A stretch of DNA of 18,881 nt from an uncultured bacterium (GTDB lineage: Bacteria > Patescibacteriota > Minisyncoccia > Phycocordibacterales > PALSA-1337): positions 1 through 18,881 of the forward strand of contig CAIRAF010000016.1 of NCBI GenBank assembly GCA_903876465.1. The letters run 5' to 3'. The notes under the pieces are model-generated. The model did no database searches. It saw only the letters and a program-made list of their open reading frames with translations, and was not told the DNA's origin. The position numbers and the translations under genes are program-made. Positions 6,301 to 12,407 of this stretch are shown here, one piece after another. Position 1 is the first letter of the stretch; each line of letters begins with the position of its first letter.

Positions 6301-6936
6301 TTATATTGAAGTACGCTGTGAAATACTCGTTTGAACATTGAATACGGATTGATCCTTCACCTTAGTTCCAACATAACCTTGGAGGTTTATTGATAGCCAA
6401 GGAAATCCCTTGCTTAAACTTGTACCAAATACGCCTATGGAGTAAGCAGTGATCGTAACATTCGAAGAAGTGACTGGGTAAAAATGATCAACAGCAGAAT
6501 TAGTACCTATACCATTTCCAGCAATTGACTCTTCACCTTTTTCAATCAGAGTATTACCATTTGCTACATGAAATAAATAAGCATACTTTACATTGTTATT
6601 ATTTGTATCAACGTTGGCCGAAGTAAAATATATAACTGTATCATTGGAATTATTGGCAATATTTAATCCACATGGTGTACCAGACAAATACGTTGTGACA
6701 TCTGCAATCCCACTCAAATCGGAACCTGTATAACACACATATCCTGTACCAACGCGCATCTCACGACTCATAGCATCGAGTATAAAACTGACATTATTTA
6801 CTCCTGATTGGATAGCTTGTGCTTGACGATTGGCACTAGTCACTCGAACAAGTGCACCAATAGCGATTACGGCCACAACTGAAAATATGGCTAGAGAGAC
6901 TATTATTTCTATAAGTGTAAAGCCTTTTGATTTCAT
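6301..6936 (-). CDS. PilW/GspJ-type minor pilin
   Basis: A 211-residue prepilin when started at the ATG at 6936: leader MKSKG, cleavage after G5, mature FTLIEIIVSLAIFSVVAVIA with Glu at +5. A longer frame opens at 6963 but would overlap the upstream gene by 26 bases and give an atypically long leader. The 6936 start lies one base after the upstream stop, with GGAA 10 bases before it. The post-helix segment (ALVRVTSANRQAQAIQ, then FILDAMSREMRVGTGY) resembles the GspJ/PilW class, whose members carry an S-R-x-(M/I)-R pattern. In the model of type II/IV systems this protein joins the H/I/K-type pilins in a priming tip complex. Class assignment is by N-terminal pattern and gene order. Confidence 0.87.
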   Translation of the reverse strand: MKSKGFTLIEIIVSLAIFSVVAVIAIGALVRVTSANRQAQAIQSGVNNVSFILDAMSREMRVGTGYVCYTGSDLSGIADVTTYLSGTPCGLNIANNSNDTVIYFTSANVDTNNNNVKYAYLFHVANGNTLIEKGEESIAGNGIGTNSAVDHFYPVTSSNVTITAYSIGVFGTSLSKGFPWLSINLQGYVGTKVKDQSVFNVQTSISQRTSI

Positions 6937-6937
6937 A

Positions 6938-7531
6938 TTAATTTCCAACTGATATTTGACCATTTTTCCTGATATAGACTACTTGATTATTGGTTCCATC
7001 CGATGAAGTTATCGTAACAAGCACAGTTGGTTGAATACTTGGAGTTGCCGGACAATTATTAGCAGTTGTACAAAAAACGGCATCAGGATTCGGACGTCTG
7101 TATGTTACATCTATAATACTTGAAGACGATGGTAGAAAATTAGTCACACAATTAGTTCCGTCACTCAAACAAATCTTTGAAATATAAGTACTTTGATTCA
7201 ATGTATAAGTTGTAATATCTTCTGTTGATCCTGTATATTTGCCAGTTTTTCCTGTATCCGTAAAGAAAATAAATTTATTGGGCTTACTAGAAGTCATATC
7301 AAAATGAATGCCGTATGCCGAACTAAAATTATTTGATGTATCACTTTTTACACTCAAACCATATGTCTGAGCAGTACGTATAGACAATGCCATATCATAA
7401 GCCACATTGGTTACGAGAGTATTCTGATTGAATGATCCGTATTTTGCTACAACGAGAGCTGTCATAACAGCAAAAATAGCTACTGAGACAATGAGCTCAA
7501 CGATAGTAAAACCTTTCATAGTACTATTCAT
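6938..7531 (-). CDS. FimT/GspH-type minor pilin
   Basis: A 197-residue prepilin with leader MNSTMKG, cleavage after G7, mature FTIVELIVSVAIFAVMTALV and Glu at +5. The segment AYDMALSIRTAQTYGLSVK matches the GspH/FimT class (LALSIREAQ-type helix). In some bacteria FimT binds DNA and helps natural transformation; whether this one does cannot be told. Cysteines at the SDGTNC and FCTTANNC segments may form disulphides. No Shine-Dalgarno is visible at a normal distance, but TATAAT ends exactly six bases before the ATG, suggesting a leaderless internal promoter 15 bases after pilD ends. It opens the H-J-I-K-like run of minor pilins. Confidence 0.87.
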   Translation of the reverse strand: MNSTMKGFTIVELIVSVAIFAVMTALVVAKYGSFNQNTLVTNVAYDMALSIRTAQTYGLSVKSDTSNNFSSAYGIHFDMTSSKPNKFIFFTDTGKTGKYTGSTEDITTYTLNQSTYISKICLSDGTNCVTNFLPSSSSIIDVTYRRPNPDAVFCTTANNCPATPSIQPTVLVTITSSDGTNNQVVYIRKNGQISVGN

Positions 7532-7537
7532 GGTTAT

Positions 7538-7543
7538 ATTATA
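7538..7543 (-). promoter_or_regulatory. -10 box six bases before the FimT-type pilin start
   Basis: A perfect TATAAT on the minus strand, then ATAACC, then the ATG at 7531. Initiation about seven bases downstream would put the first base at the start codon, giving a leaderless mRNA for the minor pilin run. It lies in the 15-base gap after pilD. No clear -35 was found. Confidence 0.45.
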
Positions 7544-7546
7544 CCC

Positions 7547-8365
7547 TTATACTCCAAAATAAGGAAAATAGGACATGATGATATCTCTGAGTAAATGGAC
7601 ATCAATAACTTGTATATGGAAAAGTAGTACAAGATACATACCAAGTATAAGATAAGGCCCAAAAGGTATTTCAGTCTTTGGTTTGAATTTCTTTTGGGTA
7701 CTAAGGAGCCAGACTACTGATATGCCTGCAGCAATCCAAAAAGCCAATACAAGAGCATTAATGCCGGCACTGACCCCTAGAAGCCAACCTATGCCAAGAG
7801 TAAGTTTTATATCACCAAACCCCATCCACTTCCCTCCAGAAACTAGCCAGAGCAAAGCAAAAGGAATTGCAAGAACTGGTCCAGCTATCAACATTTCAAA
7901 ATTTGGTATATGCCACCATGATGATCCGCCAATAAATAGACTTATGAGTGCTAGTGCATCAAAAGAATATACAAAACCATCAGGAATAATCTTATGTTTA
8001 ATATCGTAGATAGATATAACAATCATGAGACATACGATGACAACCTGGATCAATGTTACTATAGCAGTCACAAAATCAACCGGTGGAAAAACAAAGAAAA
8101 TCAGAACGAAAATTGCTCCGGCAATGAATTCAACTAGTGGATATTGCCAAGAGATTTTACTTTTACATTTCTTACAAGCACCTTTTTGCATAGCAAAACT
8201 AAAGAGAGGAATGAGCTCTCTCCACGTCAGTGATGTTCCACAAGACATGCACTTTGATCTTCCCCCAAGTCCCATACCTGTATTGAATCGGAGTGCAACG
8301 ACATTCAAGAAACTGCCAACAATAACACCAAAGACGAAGGTTAAAATGAGCGAGAAGATGTCCAT
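7547..8365 (-). CDS. pilD: Prepilin peptidase / N-methyltransferase
   Basis: PilD is the membrane aspartyl protease that cuts prepilin leaders after glycine and usually N-methylates the new first residue. The 272 residues have the full family layout: an N-terminal GSFLNVV segment; a cytoplasmic domain with two zinc-type CxxC pairs (Cys39/Cys42 and Cys64/Cys67) linked to methyltransferase activity; then several membrane helices with the two catalytic aspartates, Asp121 in IYDIKHKIIPD and Asp185 in GFGDIKL. The six or so prepilins encoded around it are its evident substrates. It lies between the second pilin (16 bases upstream) and the minor pilins. No Shine-Dalgarno is obvious. Confidence 0.96.
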   Translation of the reverse strand: MDIFSLILTFVFGVIVGSFLNVVALRFNTGMGLGGRSKCMSCGTSLTWRELIPLFSFAMQKGACKKCKSKISWQYPLVEFIAGAIFVLIFFVFPPVDFVTAIVTLIQVVIVCLMIVISIYDIKHKIIPDGFVYSFDALALISLFIGGSSWWHIPNFEMLIAGPVLAIPFALLWLVSGGKWMGFGDIKLTLGIGWLLGVSAGINALVLAFWIAAGISVVWLLSTQKKFKPKTEIPFGPYLILGMYLVLLFHIQVIDVHLLRDIIMSYFPYFGV

Positions 8366-8381
8366 AGTTAATTAAGATAAA

Positions 8382-8942
8382 TTATTTTGTACTGACACAA
8401 TAACCCAATTGATAGTCAGAAGAAGAACTGCCTGAATTGTAACAAGCAACCGAACTTGCCCAACCTTGCTTTACAGAATCAGGGTAACTATTTTGTTGAG
8501 GATTTTCTTGAGCTTCTAGCTTGGCATGAAGGACGAAATCAGTTGGAGGAGTATTTGCTGTAACATTTGTTTTATAATCAAAAGCGTTTCCGGTAGAAGG
8601 GTCTACTGGTATGACTGATATGTAAGAACCAAGAGTAATCTGATTACCACTTGAATCAAGTGGACATCCATTGAAGACTCCTAGACTGGGAAATACTGGG
8701 TTACTACTGCTATAAGTCGATGGCTGACCCGCTGTATTGGTTGGATATTGTCCACATCTATCAAAATATTGTTCAAGGGCCAACTGAATCTGATTGAGAT
8801 CAGAAACACGTGAAGCGTCACGAGATTTCAGTTTTGAACTTGTAAGACTGGTAACGATGATGCCACTCAGAATGGCGATGATAGCTATAACAACAAGAAG
8901 TTCTATTAATGTGAAGCCTTTGTTAGATTTATTTAATTTCAT
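8382..8942 (-). CDS. Second type IV pilin, PulG/GspG-like
   Basis: A 186-residue prepilin from the ATG at 8942: leader MKLNKSNKG, cleavage after G9, mature FTLIELLVVIAIIAILSGII with Glu at +5. The frame is open up to 9104, but that would overlap the upstream pilin gene and add 54 residues before the leader, so it is rejected. The helix leads into SRDASRVSDLNQIQLALEQY and a YPT-type turn (DRCGQYPT), typical of GspG/PilE-like major pseudopilins. Likely disulphide pairs are Cys63-Cys93 and Cys167-Cys182. It has its own promoter-like sequence, with TACAAT only six bases before the ATG, and is separated from the upstream pilin by a strong hairpin. It could be an alternative major pilin or a less abundant partner. 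Confidence 0.9.
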   Translation of the reverse strand: MKLNKSNKGFTLIELLVVIAIIAILSGIIVTSLTSSKLKSRDASRVSDLNQIQLALEQYFDRCGQYPTNTAGQPSTYSSSNPVFPSLGVFNGCPLDSSGNQITLGSYISVIPVDPSTGNAFDYKTNVTANTPPTDFVLHAKLEAQENPQQNSYPDSVKQGWASSVACYNSGSSSSDYQLGYCVSTK

Positions 8943-8948
8943 GACTAT

Positions 8949-8976
8949 ATTGTAACACAACATATCTATACGCAAA
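8949..8976 (-). promoter_or_regulatory. Promoter of the second pilin gene, leaderless geometry
   Basis: On the minus strand TTTGCG (8976-8971), a 16-base spacer and TACAAT (8954-8949) preceded by TG-T, an extended -10. Only six bases separate it from the ATG at 8942, so the transcript would begin at or beside the start codon. It sits immediately after the hairpin that follows the upstream pilin gene, so TTTGCG may serve both as the short T tract and as the -35. Confidence 0.5.
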
Positions 8977-9000
8977 CCACCCACTCGATTGAGTGGGTGG
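8977..9000 (-). terminator. Hairpin after the probable major pilin gene
   Basis: A perfect 10-bp stem pairs 8977-8986 (CCACCCACTC) with 8991-9000 around a four-base loop, 25 bases past the pilin stop at 9026. On the minus strand only TTT follows, so termination is probably partial. It may act mainly as a 3' stabiliser that keeps major pilin mRNA abundant relative to downstream genes. Confidence 0.6.
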
Positions 9001-9025
9001 TAAGAGAGACTAGAAAAAGTTGAGA

Positions 9026-9562
9026 CTATGGGCAGGTAATCGTTGCTGTGTTTCCAGTAGCTACAGCTGTATTTGTTCGTCCTGTTGAATCTATACAGAA
9101 CCATGTACCTGTACTCTGCTTACCGTAAATAGCATAGGCAGTTGGAACAGTTGTGAAGTTACCAGAAGCCGCTACACCATTGGTTGCAACAGTTATTGGA
9201 GCCGTAGCTGGAAACGCTGTTCCTGCTGCGACTGTTGTTGTACCTACAGTCAAACTTGCACTAGGAACTGATGAGTTGTTAACCGCATCGTTCATTAAAG
9301 TGTAGTATTGTGTTGCATTAATAACGTTTCCAAGGTTAATGATTGCACCTGAAGGAACGTTGAATGAATTTCCATAGTTACTTCCAGAAGCATCACTTTC
9401 AATTTGAGTTCTCAACTGTTGAACATCAGAAATGATGTGTGAGTCCTTTCCTTTTCCACGAGCACTATTCAAAGAAACGAGCACTACTGATGACAAGATA
9501 CCAATAATAGCGATAACGACGAGCAATTCGATGAGGGTGAAACCTCGATTCATTTTCTTCAT
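9026..9562 (-). CDS. pilA: Probable major type IV pilin
   Basis: A 178-residue prepilin: leader MKKMNRG, cleavage after G7, mature FTLIELLVVIAIIGILSSVV with Glu at +5, then the curved helix (LNSARGKGKDSHIISDVQQL). The globular part is rich in Ala, Thr, Ser, Val and Asn, and ends with Cys156 and Cys177 enclosing a 20-residue loop, the classic D-region disulphide of type IV pilins. It is called the major pilin because it alone has an extended -10 promoter with a real leader (about 56 bases) and is followed by a strong hairpin, so it can be expressed as a single abundant transcript. The symbol pilA is by role; another pilin at 8382 could share or swap the role. It lies between pilC and the second pilin. 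Confidence 0.88.
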   Translation of the reverse strand: MKKMNRGFTLIELLVVIAIIGILSSVVLVSLNSARGKGKDSHIISDVQQLRTQIESDASGSNYGNSFNVPSGAIINLGNVINATQYYTLMNDAVNNSSVPSASLTVGTTTVAAGTAFPATAPITVATNGVAASGNFTTVPTAYAIYGKQSTGTWFCIDSTGRTNTAVATGNTATITCP

Positions 9563-9633
9563 ATATATAAAGATTACTAATAATTATTCTTAATAATAGA
9601 CCTTTCATTAAGGTTTATACCACTATTATATCA
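9563..9633 (-). promoter_or_regulatory. Extended -10 promoter and leader of the major pilin
   Basis: TATAAT at 9630-9625 (minus strand) is preceded by TG one base upstream (TGATATAAT), a full extended -10. A 17-base spacer would place a weak TACTTG as -35. The start would be near 9618, giving a leader of about 56 bases, the longest in the array. The leader can form small hairpins, for example ACCTT/AAGGT and CTTAAT/ATTAAG, which are mutually exclusive. No Shine-Dalgarno lies at the usual distance from the ATG. Confidence 0.6.
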
Positions 9634-9672
9634 CCCCTACAAAAAATCAAGTAAATAGAGGCTGGGGATAAC

Positions 9673-10884
9673 CTACTGACCACTAGCAATACTGTAAATT
9701 GGTACTAGTACTGAAGCCAATAATATAGCCACACCTCCACCGAGCATAACAATCATGAGAGGTTCAATCAAAGATACGAGAGAATCAACCGCAGTTTCAA
9801 CTTCACGTGCATAGAAATGCGCTAAAGTCTTTAAGATAGCACCAGACTCACCTGTTTCTTCACCAACTTTGACCATCTGAACTACGATACCTGGGATCTC
9901 CTTTGGATTATTTGAAAGTGAATCAGAAAGTGTTTTACCTCCTTTGACTGCCTCAACAGCAGTATTAATAATATCCTCATATATACGATTATCAACAACA
10001 GTAGCGGTAAGTTCAAGGGCTCGAACCATAGGAATACCTGAGACCAACATGGTTGATAGGTTATCAGACATACGTGAAAGGTATAACTTTCTATACAAAC
10101 TACTGACGTAAGGAATACTAATTTTGAAACGATCAAAAGCAACTCGGCCAGCAGGAGTTCTCAAAAAACGCACAAGGAAAAATCCTGCCACAATAGCTAT
10201 ACCAAGAAGAACAAAACCATAATTAACAAGGAATTTACTGATACCCATGACGACAAGGGTGTATGATGGAAGATTTCCACCATTCTCAACAAGCATGGCA
10301 GAAATACTAGGAATAACCATTGTAAACATCAAAATCATAACGACGAAGAACGTTATAACAATGAAAGCAGGATAAATAAGTGCTCCACGTATCTTTGACG
10401 ATAGTTCGAATGAGCGATCCAAATAATCCGCAAGGAACTGGAAAGTCTGATCGAGTTTACCTGATTCTTCACCGGCCTTAACCATATTGACATAGAATGG
10501 TGAAAAGACTTTTGGATGCTTTGATAGAGCAATAGAAATAGAACTTCCTGATTGGAGATCATCGGCGATTTGAGTCAATTTCTTAGCCAAGACTAGATTC
10601 TCCGTCTCAGAGCCAAGAAGTCTAAAGACGCGCAAAGCGGAGACCTGAGCTTCAAAGAGTGTTGAGAGCTGTCTAGACAAAATAACCACATCTTTATTGG
10701 AGACACGATCAAATATGGCCAGGTTCATCGAGAGGACTGATCCTGCCTGCCCCGCTTCATGGATAGATGTGAGAACTAGCCCACGTCTCTGAAGTGATGC
10801 TATAGCAACATCAGTATTTACCGCATCTATTGAACCGGTTTTAGGAGCGCCTGTATTATCAACTGCTTCGTAGTTAAATAACAT
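9673..10884 (-). CDS. pilC: Type IV pilus inner-membrane platform protein PilC
   Basis: PilC (403 residues, normal length) is the integral membrane platform turned by PilB and PilT during pilus extension and retraction. It has two copies of the T2SSF domain. The first is at about residues 65-190, with the conserved M-V-K-A-G-E-E-S-G-x-L-D motif before a membrane helix. The second is at about 265-395, with MVKVGEETGESGAILKTLAHFY followed by a final helix pair. A short N-terminal region (FNYEAVDNTGAPKTGSI) resembles the usual start. It begins nine bases after pilT. TATAAT overlaps the pilT stop and ends eight bases before this ATG, in a TG-T-TATAAT extended context. Confidence 0.96.
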   Translation of the reverse strand: MLFNYEAVDNTGAPKTGSIDAVNTDVAIASLQRRGLVLTSIHEAGQAGSVLSMNLAIFDRVSNKDVVILSRQLSTLFEAQVSALRVFRLLGSETENLVLAKKLTQIADDLQSGSSISIALSKHPKVFSPFYVNMVKAGEESGKLDQTFQFLADYLDRSFELSSKIRGALIYPAFIVITFFVVMILMFTMVIPSISAMLVENGGNLPSYTLVVMGISKFLVNYGFVLLGIAIVAGFFLVRFLRTPAGRVAFDRFKISIPYVSSLYRKLYLSRMSDNLSTMLVSGIPMVRALELTATVVDNRIYEDIINTAVEAVKGGKTLSDSLSNNPKEIPGIVVQMVKVGEETGESGAILKTLAHFYAREVETAVDSLVSLIEPLMIVMLGGGVAILLASVLVPIYSIASGQ

Positions 10885-10892
10885 ATAAATAG

Positions 10893-10901
10893 ATTATAAC
10901 A
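10893..10901 (-). promoter_or_regulatory. Extended -10 box before pilC, overlapping the pilT stop
   Basis: TGTTATAAT on the minus strand (10901-10893) is a full TGnTATAAT, with eight bases to the pilC ATG at 10884. Part of it is the pilT stop region, so a promoter has been fitted into coding sequence. The transcript would have a leader of one or two bases. Confidence 0.4.
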
Positions 10902-11952
10902 TTCTTTCCAGGTTCTTTGGATTAAGTGAATTCAAATATGCACTCTCAACGGTGATCTCTCCTGATCGAACTAGTTCTGCCAATGAACGATTGAGATCAA
11001 TCATACCCTCTTGTGAGCTTGTCTCTATGACAGTGTTGATCTCGTGAGTACGTCGTTCACGAATCAAGTTTGAGACAGCATTATTATTTATTAGAAGCTC
11101 GTATGCTGGTATAAGACCTCCTGAAATACGAGGAATGAGACGTTGAGAAAATATACCAGTAAGTGATCCTGCTAGCTGAACACGAATCTGGTCCTGCTGA
11201 TTGGCTGGAAATGAATCAATAATACGGTCAATGGTCTGAGCAGCATTATTTGTGTGTAGAGTTGAAAAGATGAGGTGACCAGTCTCTGCGGCAGTTACGG
11301 CGGTGGCAATTGTTTCTATATTACGCATCTCACCCACCATACAGACGTCTATATCTTCACGAAACATTGCATTCAATGCGTCAGCGAAATCAGCAGTATC
11401 AATCCTGACTTCACGCTGATCAATAATTGATTTCTTAGATTCAAATTGATATTCGATTGGATCTTCGATGGTTAGAATGTGCTCCGTACGAGATTGATTG
11501 ATGATCTCAACCATTGAAGCAAGAGTTGTCGTCTTTCCTTGACCAATCGGTCCGACTACCATGAAAAATCCTTGTGGCTTACGAGTAAATGTCTCAAGTA
11601 TAGGTGGCAATTTTAACTCTGATAATGTACGGATACTTCTTGGAATTAGACGCAGTGCAATAGCGAGGGATCCCTGACGATAAAAGATGTTTCCACGAAA
11701 ACGAGCTTTTGGTAGATTATAGGAAAAATCAGCATCGCGCTGTTCTTCAAGTAATTTTTTACTCTTTGGAACCAAGAAAACATCAGCGAATCCCTGAAGA
11801 TCCTTGTCTGTGAGAACGGCACGCTTTATAAGAGGGATGAGTTCCCCTGATGAGCGAATGATCGGTGTCCTCCCTACAGACAAGTGAAGATCAGAAGCAT
11901 CTTCCTTGATGAGTAAATCAACTAGTTCTTCAATTTCTTTTTTGTAATCCAT
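10894..11952 (-). CDS. pilT: Type IV pilus retraction ATPase PilT
   Basis: PilT is the hexameric cytoplasmic ATPase that depolymerises the pilus, needed for twitching and DNA uptake. The 352 residues include the N-terminal PAS-like domain (DASDLHLSVGRTPIIR at about 18-33), Walker A GPIGQGKTT (134-142, Lys140), an Asp box around TIEDPIEY, a Walker B-type DVCMVGEMRN and the His box TGHLIFSTLHTN. The C-terminal AxxNLIRE-type motif (AVSNLIRERRTHEI) and QEGMIDLNRSLAEL separate PilT from PilB. Two small departures are Ile-Gln in the Walker A in place of the usual Thr-Ser, and Asn where most PilT have Asp in GEMRD. It sits between the receiver gene and pilC. No Shine-Dalgarno is visible before the ATG. 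Confidence 0.96.
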   Translation of the reverse strand: MDYKKEIEELVDLLIKEDASDLHLSVGRTPIIRSSGELIPLIKRAVLTDKDLQGFADVFLVPKSKKLLEEQRDADFSYNLPKARFRGNIFYRQGSLAIALRLIPRSIRTLSELKLPPILETFTRKPQGFFMVVGPIGQGKTTTLASMVEIINQSRTEHILTIEDPIEYQFESKKSIIDQREVRIDTADFADALNAMFREDIDVCMVGEMRNIETIATAVTAAETGHLIFSTLHTNNAAQTIDRIIDSFPANQQDQIRVQLAGSLTGIFSQRLIPRISGGLIPAYELLINNNAVSNLIRERRTHEINTVIETSSQEGMIDLNRSLAELVRSGEITVESAYLNSLNPKNLERML

Positions 11953-11990
11953 GTTTTTTATTAATATTAGGTTTCTACTTTTAGACTTGT

Positions 11991-12395
11991 TTACATTTTC
12001 TTACTGGCGCAGATCTTTTCTACTTGTGTGAGAACTTCTGAAGGAATAGTCGTTGCTTTCACAATATATCCATCGACATTTAGTTTTTTTGCTCTAGCAA
12101 TATCATCCGAAGCACCTTGGTTTGTAAGCATTATGATGATGCTATTGGTTACCAATTTCTCTGTACGAATATTTGCAACAAATTCTAGACCATCCATATC
12201 TGGCATAACAATGTCAGACAATATGATATCTGGTGTGTAACCATCATGAATAAACTTGAGAGCAACATCTGTCGAATCCGCAGTCTTGACTTCATATCCA
12301 GCCTTGGAAAACTTGATAGTATACATATCTAGCAAAAATTGATCGTCATCAACTAGTAGAACTTTCTTTTGAGTTGTTGAGGATGCTGGAGGCAT
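11991..12395 (-). CDS. Single-domain response regulator (CheY/PilH-like receiver)
   Basis: A stand-alone receiver of 134 residues, with no output domain. The acidic pocket is VDDD (Asp16-18), the phosphate acceptor is Asp61 in ILSDIVMPDMDG, the switch Thr is Thr91 in IIMLTNQ and the conserved Lys is Lys113 in YIVKA, so it should be phosphorylated. The first ten residues are a Ser/Thr-rich tail. Its place between the extension motor pilB and the retraction motor pilT suggests that it tunes pilus motor activity, like PilG/PilH in Pseudomonas. No histidine kinase is encoded here, so the phosphodonor is unknown. TATAAT ends six bases before the ATG, indicating a possible leaderless promoter. Confidence 0.92.
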   Translation of the reverse strand: MPPASSTTQKKVLLVDDDQFLLDMYTIKFSKAGYEVKTADSTDVALKFIHDGYTPDIILSDIVMPDMDGLEFVANIRTEKLVTNSIIIMLTNQGASDDIARAKKLNVDGYIVKATTIPSEVLTQVEKICASKKM

Positions 12396-12401
12396 ATGTA
12401 T

Positions 12402-12407
12402 ATTATA
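12402..12407 (-). promoter_or_regulatory. -10 box six bases before the receiver gene start
   Basis: Perfect TATAAT on the minus strand, then ATACAT, then the ATG at 12395. It overlaps the last codon region of pilB (stop at 12403). The transcript would start at the ATG. No clear -35. Confidence 0.4.

Noticed and set aside
8943..9104. A longer start for the second pilin, opening at 9104
   Set aside because: It would overlap the upstream pilin gene, read through its terminator-like hairpin and place 54 residues before a normal prepilin leader. The ATG at 8942 gives a standard leader.
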